Positions 7,869-17,267 of a DNA stretch of 64,000 bases are shown one piece after another; position 1 is the first letter of the stretch, and the number at the start of each line of letters is the position of its first letter. A program made the translations under genes and the position numbers. Source of the DNA: Bradyrhizobium sp. URHD0069 (lineage in GTDB: Bacteria > Pseudomonadota > Alphaproteobacteria > Rhizobiales > Xanthobacteraceae); contig NZ_JNIJ01000012.1 in the NCBI RefSeq assembly GCF_000701345.1, positions 62,001 to 126,000 of the forward strand. The letters run 5' to 3'. The notes beneath the pieces were generated by a model. The model was given only the letters and a program-made list of their open reading frames with translations, made no database searches and was not told the DNA's origin.

Positions 7869-9616
7869 GCCGGCCTCCTCACTTGCGCTTGGAGTTCTTC
7901 GGAAACAGGCCTCGCCGTCGATTGGAGTCCGGGCGTCATGATGTCGTGCTTCTTGCCGAACGCAACCATGCGGCCGTTCTGCACGATGGCGACGAGATCC
8001 ACGGCGACGAGTGCACTTGGCCGGTGCGCGATCACGATCGTGATGCCGCCCCGCGCGCTGATGCCCTCGATCGCCTGAGTGAGGGCAGCCTCTCCCTCGC
8101 CATCGAGGTTCGAGTTGGGCTCGTCCATGATGACGACGAAAGGATTGCCGTAGAGCGCGCGCGCCAGCGCCACGCGCTGCCGCTGACCGGCCGACAAGGC
8201 CGCACCCTGGGGGCCGAGCTGTGTCCGGTATCCGTCCGGCATTCTCACGATCATGTCGTGCACGCCCGCCGCCTGCGCCGCTTCGACAACTTTCCGGTAA
8301 TCTGGTTCAGGCTCGAAGCGGCAGATATTCTCTTCGATCGTTGCATCCATCAGGCTGACTTCTTGCGGGAGATAGCCGATATGCTGTCCGATCTCGTCCT
8401 CGCGCCATTGAGTGAGATCCGCGCCGTCCAGCCGGACACTGCCGCGCAGCACCGGCCAGATGCCGGTAAGAGCGCGCACCACCGTCGTCTTTCCGCCGGC
8501 GCTGGGTCCGATGATGCCGAGCGCCTGGCCTGCCTCCAGTTCGAAGCCGACGTCGCTCAAGATGACCTGCCCGGACCCGGGCACCGCGACCGTGATCTTC
8601 TCCACGCTGAGGCGCTTGCTCGGCACGGGGAGCTTCATCGGCTGGTCGGCGGCGGCAAGTGCCACGACCGTGTCGCGAAGCCGCTGGTAGGCCATCCGCG
8701 CCGCGACGAACGATTTCCAGTTGCCGATCGCCAGGTCCACCGGCGCGAGGGCGCGCGCGGATGCCACCGAGCACGCGATGATGGCTCCGGCGGTAAGTTC
8801 GCCCTTGATCGTGAGATAGGCACCGAGGCCAAGCACCGCTGACTGCAGCAGCATGCGCAGCACCCGGGACACCGCAGCGAATGTACCCGTGATGTCGTTC
8901 GCCTTGGTCTGAAGCTCCAGATGTTCGCCGTTGGCGTCGTTGAAGCGGCTCACTGCACGGCCCGCGAAGCCCATCGCCTTGAGTACTTCCGCATTGCGCG
9001 CGTTGCTGTCGGCGATGCTATTGCGGGCCATCGCTGCCTTCCGGGTGGAAAGGCTGAGGCGCTTCGTCATGATTTCGCTGACGACGGTCAGAACCGTAAG
9101 CACGAACGCGCCCGCGAATGTCAGCGCGCCCAGGAGCGGATGCAGGAAATAGATGAAGGCGAGATAGATCGGCATCCATGGCAGGTCGAACAGCGCCGCC
9201 GGCCCCTGGCTGCCGAGAAAGCCGCGGACCGTATCGACGTCCCGCCCCCGTTCGAGCGCCTCGGACGTCGAGAAACCGAACCGCGGCATGTCGATCGCCA
9301 CCCGGTGCGCCAATGGCGCGATCTTCCGGTCCAGCCGTGCCCCGACACGCACCAGCACCTGCGAGCGGATGACGTCGAAGCCGCCCTGGAAGAGATAAAG
9401 GCCAATGACCAGGCCCGAAAGAACGAGAAGGGTTGGGATGCTGCCGCTGGTCAGCGCCCGGTCGTAAATCTGCATCATGTACAAGGAGCCGGTCAGCGCC
9501 AGCACGTTGATCATCCCGGAGATCAAAAACAGAAACAGGACGATGCCGCGGAAGCCGCGCGTGAGCTCCGCAAGGTTGCGGCGTTTTGCGGGAGTTAGCT
9601 CTTTTGAGTTAGCCAT
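7865..9616 (-). CDS. Type I secretion ABC transporter (permease/ATPase)
   Basis: This 583-aa fused exporter has an N-terminal six-helix membrane domain (about 25-310) and a C-terminal ATPase. Walker A is GPSAGGKTT (about 369-377), the signature is LSAGQRQ and Walker B is FVVIMDEP. There is no N-terminal C39 peptidase domain, so it belongs to the PrtD/AprD class that exports RTX proteins with C-terminal signals. It sits 101 bases after the giant peroxidase gene and overlaps the next gene by four bases (ATGA), indicating one transcript and coupled translation. The likely cargo is the two RTX proteins of this operon and perhaps the partial protein at the left edge. Confidence 0.94.
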   Translation of the reverse strand: MANSKELTPAKRRNLAELTRGFRGIVLFLFLISGMINVLALTGSLYMMQIYDRALTSGSIPTLLVLSGLVIGLYLFQGGFDVIRSQVLVRVGARLDRKIAPLAHRVAIDMPRFGFSTSEALERGRDVDTVRGFLGSQGPAALFDLPWMPIYLAFIYFLHPLLGALTFAGAFVLTVLTVVSEIMTKRLSLSTRKAAMARNSIADSNARNAEVLKAMGFAGRAVSRFNDANGEHLELQTKANDITGTFAAVSRVLRMLLQSAVLGLGAYLTIKGELTAGAIIACSVASARALAPVDLAIGNWKSFVAARMAYQRLRDTVVALAAADQPMKLPVPSKRLSVEKITVAVPGSGQVILSDVGFELEAGQALGIIGPSAGGKTTVVRALTGIWPVLRGSVRLDGADLTQWREDEIGQHIGYLPQEVSLMDATIEENICRFEPEPDYRKVVEAAQAAGVHDMIVRMPDGYRTQLGPQGAALSAGQRQRVALARALYGNPFVVIMDEPNSNLDGEGEAALTQAIEGISARGGITIVIAHRPSALVAVDLVAIVQNGRMVAFGKKHDIMTPGLQSTARPVSEELQAQVRRPA

Positions 9617-9717
9617 GTGATGCGCCCCGGTTGAAGTGATGGCATCGAAAGCGGCAGAGGCGACGCCGAACGGGAGGCAGGATTGGCACCTGCCTCCCGA
9701 TCGTCATTGCAGGCCCG

Positions 9718-12700
9718 TTAGAGACCGAGGTTCGCGTTGGTCAGGTTCTGATGACCTGCGATCTCGACCTTGAAGTCTGCATCGGCGTTGCCGTCGATGT
9801 TGCCCTGGACCACGGTGAAGTCGCCATCGGTGCGCGTCTCGAAGCTCACTGCGAGTTGCCCCGCCGCGGTGAAGGCCGCCGCGGTGACCAGCGTGAAGCT
9901 CTGGTCCCCAACAGCACCCACATTGGCGTCGATCGCCGTCAGATCGAGGCGGTCGCCAGGCTCGAAACCGAGAATGGTGTCGCCATCGGCGGCCGAAGCC
10001 GACGTGAACTTGAAGGTGTCGTTGCCTGCGCCGCCATTGATCACGTTGACTGCGTTGCTCGCGGTGATGGTGTCGTTGCCGGACCCGGTATTGACGTTCT
10101 CGATTCCCCAGATCGTGTCGTTGCCGGTCTGGGAACTCGACGCGGTGCCGTTCGACAACGGGCCGGATCCCAGGTTGACGGTGACATTCGCGGTCGCCGC
10201 GGAGATATCGAGCGTGTCGATGCCGGTGCCTCCGCCGCCTTCGTCGCCGAAGTAGACGTCGTTGCCGTCGCCAACTTCCGCTACGATCAGATCATCCCCG
10301 GCGCCGCCGAAGACGGTGTCATCACCCGCTCCGGCTGTGATCAGATCGTTGCCCTGCTCGCCGAAGATACGATCCGCACCAGCATCACCGTAAACGATGT
10401 CAGCGTCCGCACCAGCAAACACGTGGTCATCGCCGGCTCCGGCGAAAATCACATCTCTCCCGGCTCCACCATTGACGAAATCGGCGCCCTCTCCGGCCGA
10501 GATCGCATCGGCGCCGCCATTACCCATGGCGACATCGTCTCCCGCAAAGGCGATGATGTTGTCGTCGCCTGCCGTGCCGATCAGCACATCCGACTGCGCA
10601 GTCCCGGTTCGAGCTGCCGATGTCGTCTCGTCATCGTCGTTATTGCCGATCTGCGGCCCATCACCAGTGGCGACATACGAGATGCTGTGATTCCCATTGG
10701 TCAGGGTGGTCACACCATTGGCAACGGTCTGGACGTAGTCATCGACCGTCTCGCCGTCGAGCAGTTCGATGACATCTTGCGGCCGCAGGGTGCCGACGAT
10801 CGTATCGTGGCCGCCGTTTGAGCGGAACACGATGCGGTGAGCCGAGTCGAGCGACGAGATGTCGATGGTATCATCGCCGGCGTTGCCGTCGATGGTGATG
10901 GTGCTGAAGTTGAGGCTGGTGAACGGGGAGTTGAAGTCGCCGATCACTTGGATGGTGTCGCCGGCCGGCACGCTGTTGCCACTGTTCGGGACGCCGTTTC
11001 CGTCGTTGGCCGATACGTTGAGACCGCTGATGGCGATCTCCTCGATATTGTCGAGTTCGGCAATGACCGTTGTTACCCCTGCGACCGTGCGAGTGATTAC
11101 AATCTCGGTGGTGGCTCCCAGCACCGTAATTCCACTCGTGATAGCGGCTTCCCTTGCATAGATCCGGAACGTCTCGGCCGTACCGGCCCGCCCGTTCACA
11201 ACAAAGGTGTCGGTGCCACCGGCTTCGCCATCCACCATGTCGAAGCCATCCGTGTCACCCGAAGCATTGGCGCTCCACGTGATGGTGTCGTTGCCAGTGC
11301 CGGCAAGGATGATGTCGTTGCCGGTGCCGCCGCTGATCGCGTCGCCGCCGTCGCCGGCATTGATGTTGTCATTGCCGCCGCCGCCGGTGATCGAATTGAT
11401 TCCGGTGTTGCCAACAATGATCTCGCTGGCGCCGGTGCCGGCGATGTTGGCCGTCGTGACACGGGTGACACTGACGGTCGCTAGATCGCCGGCCGTCCCG
11501 TCGCTGCCGGTGTAGGTGAAGGAGCCTCCGGCCGTAGTATTGTCGGAGAGAGTGATCACGCCGGCCCCCACCGTGGGTCCGGTTGCAAGGCCGGACGCGC
11601 CGCCAACAGCCGAGATGGTGACGGCTGACCCTTCGGGATCCGCATCGTTGGCAAGCAGGGCTGCCTGCGAGATGGAGAACGAAGTGTTCGCGGCGACGTT
11701 GGTGATGACCGCGTCGTTGTTGGCGGAGGGCGCATCGTTCGACGGCAAGACGTGGACAGTGGTCACCGCGACCGCGCTGTCGAGCAGGCCGTCATTGACG
11801 GTGACCTGCAGGATGCGGTCGGCAGCAGCCGGGTTCTCCGAGGAGTTGGAGTACCGTACTTGCTGAAGGTAAGTCTGGTAGTTCGCCGGCGACGCATTGC
11901 CGGTGATGGTCAGGGTGATCTGCCCGAAGACGCTGGTGTTGACTGCGGAGGTGATGCCGCTTGGCAACGCACCTGCCACGGAGAGGACGTCACCTGCACT
12001 GGCATTGGTGAGGACGACGCGAGCCGATCCGATGGTCCCGCCGTCATCGGTGACCACGGTGCCGGCGGTGATTGCGACGCCCCCGGCGGCATTCTCTGCG
12101 TAGTTAGTCTCGTAGTTGTTGCCGGGCGCGCCCGGAACCGGTGTGATCGTGTCGATTTCGGTCTGGATATTGACATTGTCGATGAAGAAGTTCTCGCCTT
12201 GCCCCGCATCATAGGTGCCCTGGGCGCGGAAGCGGATCTGCGTATTCGCCCCGACCAGCGCAGTCGGCAACTGGATGGAGAAGTCGTCGGTCACATCGCC
12301 GCCCAGCGTGGTCAGCGTGGTCCACGCTCCAGTCGTGCTGTTGCGCGCTTCGACCACCACGTTCTCGCCGCCGTCGAGGTCGTCGGCTTGATAGTCAAAG
12401 GACAGAGTGGCTCTGGTGACACCCGTAAGGTTGACCGCACGGGCAATGGTTTCATTGCCATCAGTTCCCTCGATGAATTGCAGTCTGCCGCCCGCGACTC
12501 TGACGTCTCCAGTCGTGGCACTGCCGTCATCGTTAGTCTCGGTCCAGTTCCCCGTCCAGCTCGAAGTGCCATTGTTGTTGTTGTAGGCATTGGCGGCAAA
12601 CGTATCCCGGTAGGCCTGCGCCACAGTCGCGGTGGTTGTGACCGTGGTGGGGCCATGCAGGTCCAGCGTCGGCGCTTGCAGCAGGATGTCCTGGTCGGTG

Positions 12701-15700
12701 AAGTCGAGCACTTCGACATTGCGGATGGTGTCCGTGCCGTCGGTCGCCAGACCCCCGGTATGGGCCACGGTAATGGTTCCATCGGCATTGAAGTCGATGT
12801 CGTATTCGGCCCGGGCGCCAGAGAAGACCGCCCGATCGATATCAGGAATACCATCGCTGTCGGTCTCATCGTTGCTGTTGCGGATCGTCCGCACGATGGC
12901 CAGCTGGCCCGGATTGATCGAGCCGTTGAACATGCTGGCGGCGAGTGTCGTCATGGAATTGTGCAGGGCGATCGGTTCGCCGGCATGCTCCGTATCGCCG
13001 GGAGCGAAGACGCCGATCTGCACGTTGAGCCACTTGTCGCCGTCGATGATGTCGTCGCCGGCATTGCCGGTGATGGTGTCGCTGCCGTCGCCGCCCAAGA
13101 TGATGTCGCCACCATCGAAGGACGTGACGCCGGCACCAAGCACTTCCTGCAAGCCTGCGATGAGGGCGATGCCTTCCGCATCCAGCACGCTGCCGAGGTA
13201 GCCCGTCGTGCCGCCGGCCAACAGTGGTAACCGATCCGCGGCCACGTCTTCGGTGCCCTTGAGCACGTCGTTGAACTTCGTGCCGGAGAGCCCTTCAATC
13301 GACTCGTATTCATCGAGCGCCGCATTCTGCGGCAAGGTCGGCGCCTCGTCGAAAATGATCGGGATGGACAGGTCGGCGTTCACGCCGATGGCGTTGTCCT
13401 TGTAGGTCGCCCAGTCGAAGCCGGACATACCCACCATCTTGCCGCGGCCGGCGCTGCCGACCATGATGTCGTCGCCGCCCTCGCCGATAAACTCGTCGAA
13501 GCCGCCGTCGCCAAGAAACACATCATGACCGTCGATACCGTCATGGGCGAATATTTCGTCGAAGTTGTCGCCCGGGGCGCCGTCGAAGGTGCCGGTTTCG
13601 ATCCAGTCGTTGCCTTCGTTGCCAAGAATGCGTTCGGCGTTCTTGTTGCCGTAGATGAAGTCGTTGCCGGTGCCGGCGAACACCTCCGAGCCCATGTCGG
13701 TACCCAGGACGATGAAGTCCTGGCCATCATTGCCCATGACGAGGTCGAGGCCGGGACCGGCATGGACCACGTCGTTACCTGCGCCGGCCTTGATGTTGTC
13801 GTCGCCGCCGGAGTCGACGATGATGTCATCGCCCGCGCCGGCATTGATGATGTCGTTGCCGAAGCCGCCTTCCAGCCGATCGTTGCCGGCGTCCCCATAG
13901 AGGGTATCGTCACCGATACCGGCAATGAGGATGTCGGCATTGTTGGTCCCACCGAGGACGACATGGTCACCGCCGGTATACTTGAGGTAGTTCGTGTCGG
14001 TGCCCGGGGTCGCTGGATTATTGCGCACGACAAGTGGCGTCAGGATTCCCCCGCCAATCGGGTCGGCGCTTTCCAAAATGCCATCGCCATCCAGGTCGTT
14101 GAACTGCTTGGTCGTATCCACCTCCAAGATCAGACCTGGAGTAGAAAATACGTCCGACGGAAGGTGGGTTGCATCTGTATTGCGCATGATCATGGCGGCG
14201 AAAGAGTTGTTCTCCATCTCGCCAAAGAGATGCAGACCGTCGAGCCGCTGCAGATAGTAGAAGCGATCGCCGCTTTGCAGGTTCTCCATCTGGACTTCGA
14301 AGACGAAGTTGAAGGTCGAGCCCAACATACCGCCGAACGGCATGATTGCTTCCGCAAGGCCGCCAATCCAGAGGTCGACGTTGTTGAGGCCGCCCAGCGT
14401 GCCGCCGGCGTAAGCACCGGTGGCGTTAAGGAAGTCGGTGGCATCCGCCGGAACTGCTAGACCGCCGACGGAAATGCCAGTGATGATGGTCAGTGCCGCG
14501 TCGCGCTTGGCCTCGATCGTGGTCTGACTTGTGATCAATTCATGGGTGCCGTATGAGGCGATAAAGTTGATGATCGATGCTTCATGCTTGAGATGCCCGG
14601 CGAAATCCGCCCAGCTCTCGTATGGCTTGAGCAGCGCATCCTGGTTGGTTGCGGCGTAGAACTGCTCACGGGCAGCGTTCAGGGACGGAACGCCCGTGTC
14701 ACGGCCGCGAGCCAGGTTGATGGTGGCGAGATCGAGCGGCAGGCCCAGCAGGTTGTTGCGCAACGCGCTGGTGACGAACTCGTCAATCTCGTTGCCAACC
14801 TGCCGCGTCATGCCGCGGATGATAGCGCCCGCCGAAATATTGGCGTCGACGGTGCTACCGGTGCCGTTGTTCTCGAACTGAAGCGGGTTGAGGAAGCCCT
14901 CGATCAGGCCGATGTGATTGGCGTTAAAGGTGGGGTCGAAGCGATCGATCGTCTCGGTCAGCATCGAGTGGCCGAAGCGGTAGACCACATGCGCGAACTC
15001 GGCGACGATCGAGGGATCGAGGGTGACGTCGTACCCATCGGGAACCAGGAAGACGTTGATGTTGGGCTGGATCTTGCGAGCGAATTCTTCGAACACCAGA
15101 TGCTGGTACTGCATCTCGGTGCCGAACTTGGCCGCCTGGAACAGCCGTTCGCCATCCCAGATCAGCCCCTCTGGCCCGGCCGGGACCGCCGCCACGTCGT
15201 CGATCAGCCACTCATTGAGGAAGGCCACGGCTTGTGCCTGTGACGCCCCGTCGGCGAGCATGGCCTCGGCATCCGCGAAGACCACGGTCTTGGTGTGTTC
15301 GGCGAGCCTGTTGTGCTCGGAATGGAAGACATGGTGGACGGCGGTCAAGCCGATGTTCTCATTGGCGCGGCCGTCGCCTGCGACGTAATGCGCGTCAAGC
15401 AATTCGTTGTCGTAGTTGTTGTCTGTCGCGCTACCGTCCCCATTGCCGAGGCCGATCTCGATGTCGCCATCCGCGAGGCCGTCTGGAACCGCATTGTGTG
15501 CGATATCGGCGAGAAAGGCGTGGCCGGTCCGGATGGCAGTGTAAGGGGGGACGTGGGCGGGGTCATCGACAAGGATACCTAGTCCGCCATTCGCGGACGG
15601 ATCACCCTCGATCAGTCCTGCTGACGTCACCAATTGCGGGAAACCATTCGAACCGCGAATGAAGTTGCCATACTGATCGGTCGCCAGGAGCGGAATGTTG

Positions 15701-16872
15701 CCCACGTTGGAATCGAGCAATTGGATGCCCAGAAGGTCAGCGGCCTGGACTTTCAAATCGGCCCAGGTGGCCATGCCGCCATTGCCACCCTCGATGAGTC
15801 TGCCGGTAGCGACCGGGTCGCCAGCGGCGTTAAGCACATACTCACGCAGGAAGACCTGGTGCGACGGGTGCGACGTATAGGTCTGGTTCTGGTCGACGAA
15901 TGAAGTGGTGGTGTTCACGGGACGGTCGGTGTCGTCGGAGGTTCCCATCACGCCATCGGCGCCAGGCCCTGCCAGCGTTGCACGGGTCAACACCATGAAA
16001 TTAGTGGTGCCACCGGGGACGTATAGCGGATCGTCCGGCATTAGCGGGATGAAGACGGTGCCGTTGCCACCCTTGGCGACCAGGTCGAGGCCATGATCGA
16101 AGAACTGGCCGAACAGCGTGAACCAGGAGTTGAACGGAGCCGACAGACCCCCGTCCGGCGCGGTATTGGTGATCACGACATTGGCGCCATCGAGTTCTAT
16201 GCCAATTGCGCTGAGCAGCGCCATAAGGTCATCATCAACCGCATTCAGCGCCGTTTGTGCGGCTTCGAGAGCCGCCGCGGTCGCTGCAGCCGCGTCTTGG
16301 AGAGCCGCGTTACCGGGGCTGGCGGAAGCCGCCGCCTGCGCTGCAGCGTTCTCCCGTTCAGCCTCGGACACATCCTTGAACAGCGGCGCCAGTGGTTCGT
16401 AGGCCGCAGAAATCTGCGCCGTGACGGTCATCTGGTCCGCAGGCGCGACAATCCCGGCGCGCTGCAGCCCAGTGAGGATTGCCGACGGGTTGCCTAGCGT
16501 CTGGTCGACGATCAGATTGGAGATGGTGCGAACGTGGGGATCGAACACATCGCTTGGGTCCGAAGGGCCATCACCATCGTTGTCGACACCCGGCGTATAG
16601 CTCACGGGAACCAGTGCGCCACCGGGGCCGGCTGGGACCATGATCGTGCGGAAATCCGTGCCGAGCGATTCGGGAAATTCGTTGTCGGCTGCGCCGAGCT
16701 CCGAGTTCAGCAGGTTATTGTAGGTGCCATCGACCGTCCGCAGACCCCAAGCCAGATTATAGGTGGGGATCAGGCCGCCCGGCCCATACAGCGGCTGACC
16801 GGCCGCATGTGCCTCGGCAATCTTGATCTGCGCGAGAATGAAATCCAAGTCGCTTCTGATATATGCAACCAT
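9718..16872 (-). CDS. Giant secreted heme peroxidase with RTX repeats (MopA-like)
   Basis: The 2384-aa product lacks a Sec signal. The ATG used here has GAGGG a few bases upstream; an in-frame ATG 11 codons earlier lacks one. Residues about 230-920 form an animal-type heme peroxidase domain. The distal histidine is in WFTLFGQFFDHG (His about 260), the NENIGLTAVHHVFHSEHNRL block lies near 504-523, and the proximal histidine is in YRFGHSMLTE (about 635). Three RTX clusters follow (about 970-1150, 1800-1850 and 2125-2240), separated by a jelly-roll-like module and cadherin/tandem-95-like repeats. The C-terminus (EIAGHQNLTNANLGL) resembles a type I secretion signal. Peroxidase-plus-RTX proteins of this plan include the Mn(II)-oxidising MopA of Aurantimonas and Roseobacter relatives. 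Mn oxidation here is inference. Confidence 0.9.
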   Translation of the reverse strand: MVAYIRSDLDFILAQIKIAEAHAAGQPLYGPGGLIPTYNLAWGLRTVDGTYNNLLNSELGAADNEFPESLGTDFRTIMVPAGPGGALVPVSYTPGVDNDGDGPSDPSDVFDPHVRTISNLIVDQTLGNPSAILTGLQRAGIVAPADQMTVTAQISAAYEPLAPLFKDVSEAERENAAAQAAASASPGNAALQDAAAATAAALEAAQTALNAVDDDLMALLSAIGIELDGANVVITNTAPDGGLSAPFNSWFTLFGQFFDHGLDLVAKGGNGTVFIPLMPDDPLYVPGGTTNFMVLTRATLAGPGADGVMGTSDDTDRPVNTTTSFVDQNQTYTSHPSHQVFLREYVLNAAGDPVATGRLIEGGNGGMATWADLKVQAADLLGIQLLDSNVGNIPLLATDQYGNFIRGSNGFPQLVTSAGLIEGDPSANGGLGILVDDPAHVPPYTAIRTGHAFLADIAHNAVPDGLADGDIEIGLGNGDGSATDNNYDNELLDAHYVAGDGRANENIGLTAVHHVFHSEHNRLAEHTKTVVFADAEAMLADGASQAQAVAFLNEWLIDDVAAVPAGPEGLIWDGERLFQAAKFGTEMQYQHLVFEEFARKIQPNINVFLVPDGYDVTLDPSIVAEFAHVVYRFGHSMLTETIDRFDPTFNANHIGLIEGFLNPLQFENNGTGSTVDANISAGAIIRGMTRQVGNEIDEFVTSALRNNLLGLPLDLATINLARGRDTGVPSLNAAREQFYAATNQDALLKPYESWADFAGHLKHEASIINFIASYGTHELITSQTTIEAKRDAALTIITGISVGGLAVPADATDFLNATGAYAGGTLGGLNNVDLWIGGLAEAIMPFGGMLGSTFNFVFEVQMENLQSGDRFYYLQRLDGLHLFGEMENNSFAAMIMRNTDATHLPSDVFSTPGLILEVDTTKQFNDLDGDGILESADPIGGGILTPLVVRNNPATPGTDTNYLKYTGGDHVVLGGTNNADILIAGIGDDTLYGDAGNDRLEGGFGNDIINAGAGDDIIVDSGGDDNIKAGAGNDVVHAGPGLDLVMGNDGQDFIVLGTDMGSEVFAGTGNDFIYGNKNAERILGNEGNDWIETGTFDGAPGDNFDEIFAHDGIDGHDVFLGDGGFDEFIGEGGDDIMVGSAGRGKMVGMSGFDWATYKDNAIGVNADLSIPIIFDEAPTLPQNAALDEYESIEGLSGTKFNDVLKGTEDVAADRLPLLAGGTTGYLGSVLDAEGIALIAGLQEVLGAGVTSFDGGDIILGGDGSDTITGNAGDDIIDGDKWLNVQIGVFAPGDTEHAGEPIALHNSMTTLAASMFNGSINPGQLAIVRTIRNSNDETDSDGIPDIDRAVFSGARAEYDIDFNADGTITVAHTGGLATDGTDTIRNVEVLDFTDQDILLQAPTLDLHGPTTVTTTATVAQAYRDTFAANAYNNNNGTSSWTGNWTETNDDGSATTGDVRVAGGRLQFIEGTDGNETIARAVNLTGVTRATLSFDYQADDLDGGENVVVEARNSTTGAWTTLTTLGGDVTDDFSIQLPTALVGANTQIRFRAQGTYDAGQGENFFIDNVNIQTEIDTITPVPGAPGNNYETNYAENAAGGVAITAGTVVTDDGGTIGSARVVLTNASAGDVLSVAGALPSGITSAVNTSVFGQITLTITGNASPANYQTYLQQVRYSNSSENPAAADRILQVTVNDGLLDSAVAVTTVHVLPSNDAPSANNDAVITNVAANTSFSISQAALLANDADPEGSAVTISAVGGASGLATGPTVGAGVITLSDNTTAGGSFTYTGSDGTAGDLATVSVTRVTTANIAGTGASEIIVGNTGINSITGGGGNDNINAGDGGDAISGGTGNDIILAGTGNDTITWSANASGDTDGFDMVDGEAGGTDTFVVNGRAGTAETFRIYAREAAITSGITVLGATTEIVITRTVAGVTTVIAELDNIEEIAISGLNVSANDGNGVPNSGNSVPAGDTIQVIGDFNSPFTSLNFSTITIDGNAGDDTIDISSLDSAHRIVFRSNGGHDTIVGTLRPQDVIELLDGETVDDYVQTVANGVTTLTNGNHSISYVATGDGPQIGNNDDDETTSAARTGTAQSDVLIGTAGDDNIIAFAGDDVAMGNGGADAISAGEGADFVNGGAGRDVIFAGAGDDHVFAGADADIVYGDAGADRIFGEQGNDLITAGAGDDTVFGGAGDDLIVAEVGDGNDVYFGDEGGGGTGIDTLDISAATANVTVNLGSGPLSNGTASSSQTGNDTIWGIENVNTGSGNDTITASNAVNVINGGAGNDTFKFTSASAADGDTILGFEPGDRLDLTAIDANVGAVGDQSFTLVTAAAFTAAGQLAVSFETRTDGDFTVVQGNIDGNADADFKVEIAGHQNLTNANLGL

Positions 16873-16980
16873 GACGCCCTCACCCGTTGTTGAACCCGAC
16901 CGCAATGGCGGCTGGTCTCACTGCGCAAATGCGCTTCTCCGATGTCATCTAAAATTTTTCGAAGGGCGTCGGTAAGGGGA

Positions 16981-17061
16981 CAAGGTCCCGAGAAGAACGA
17001 GGCACAAGGTCCCGGGAAGGCGAGGACCAAGGTCCCGTTAAAAATCAGGACCAAGGTCCCG
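16981..17061. repeat. Four regularly spaced 10-bp direct repeats in the divergent promoter region
   Basis: The decamer CAAGGTCCCG occurs at 16981, 17005, 17028 and 17052, a spacing of 24, 23 and 24 bases. The intervening bases are partly conserved (purine-rich, ending AGGA or GAGG). Reading frames shift between units, so the array is not coding. It lies in the gap between the peroxidase operon and the divergent sensor kinase gene. Its place and regularity suggest a multi-site operator, possibly for the LuxR-type regulator encoded next door. The rest of the 16873-17267 gap shows no gene. Confidence 0.7.
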
Positions 17062-17267
17062 AAACATCGTCTGGCTGAGGTTGCTTCGTTGATCGATTGC
17101 GCCGCTGCCGTTAGCGTTAACTCCCTTAAGTTCAGTCGGGTGCTACTTCGCGCCGTGGATGTGCTACAATCGCGTGTGCACCAATCTAAACGATCGACGA
17201 AGATGAGGAACGTTTTTTAAAGCGCGCATGAATTTCAAACGCTGCACCTCGCTTTGCGCAAGGACAC

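Noticed and set aside
11752..13230. Long plus-strand open frame (492 codons) inside the giant peroxidase gene
   Set aside because: It is antisense to a well-supported gene. The high GC and repeat content keep the opposite strand open by chance.
5916..16872. Regular DNA repeats suggestive of CRISPR
   Set aside because: The periodicity is that of RTX nonapeptide codons within coding frames. There are no palindromic repeats, unique spacers or cas genes.
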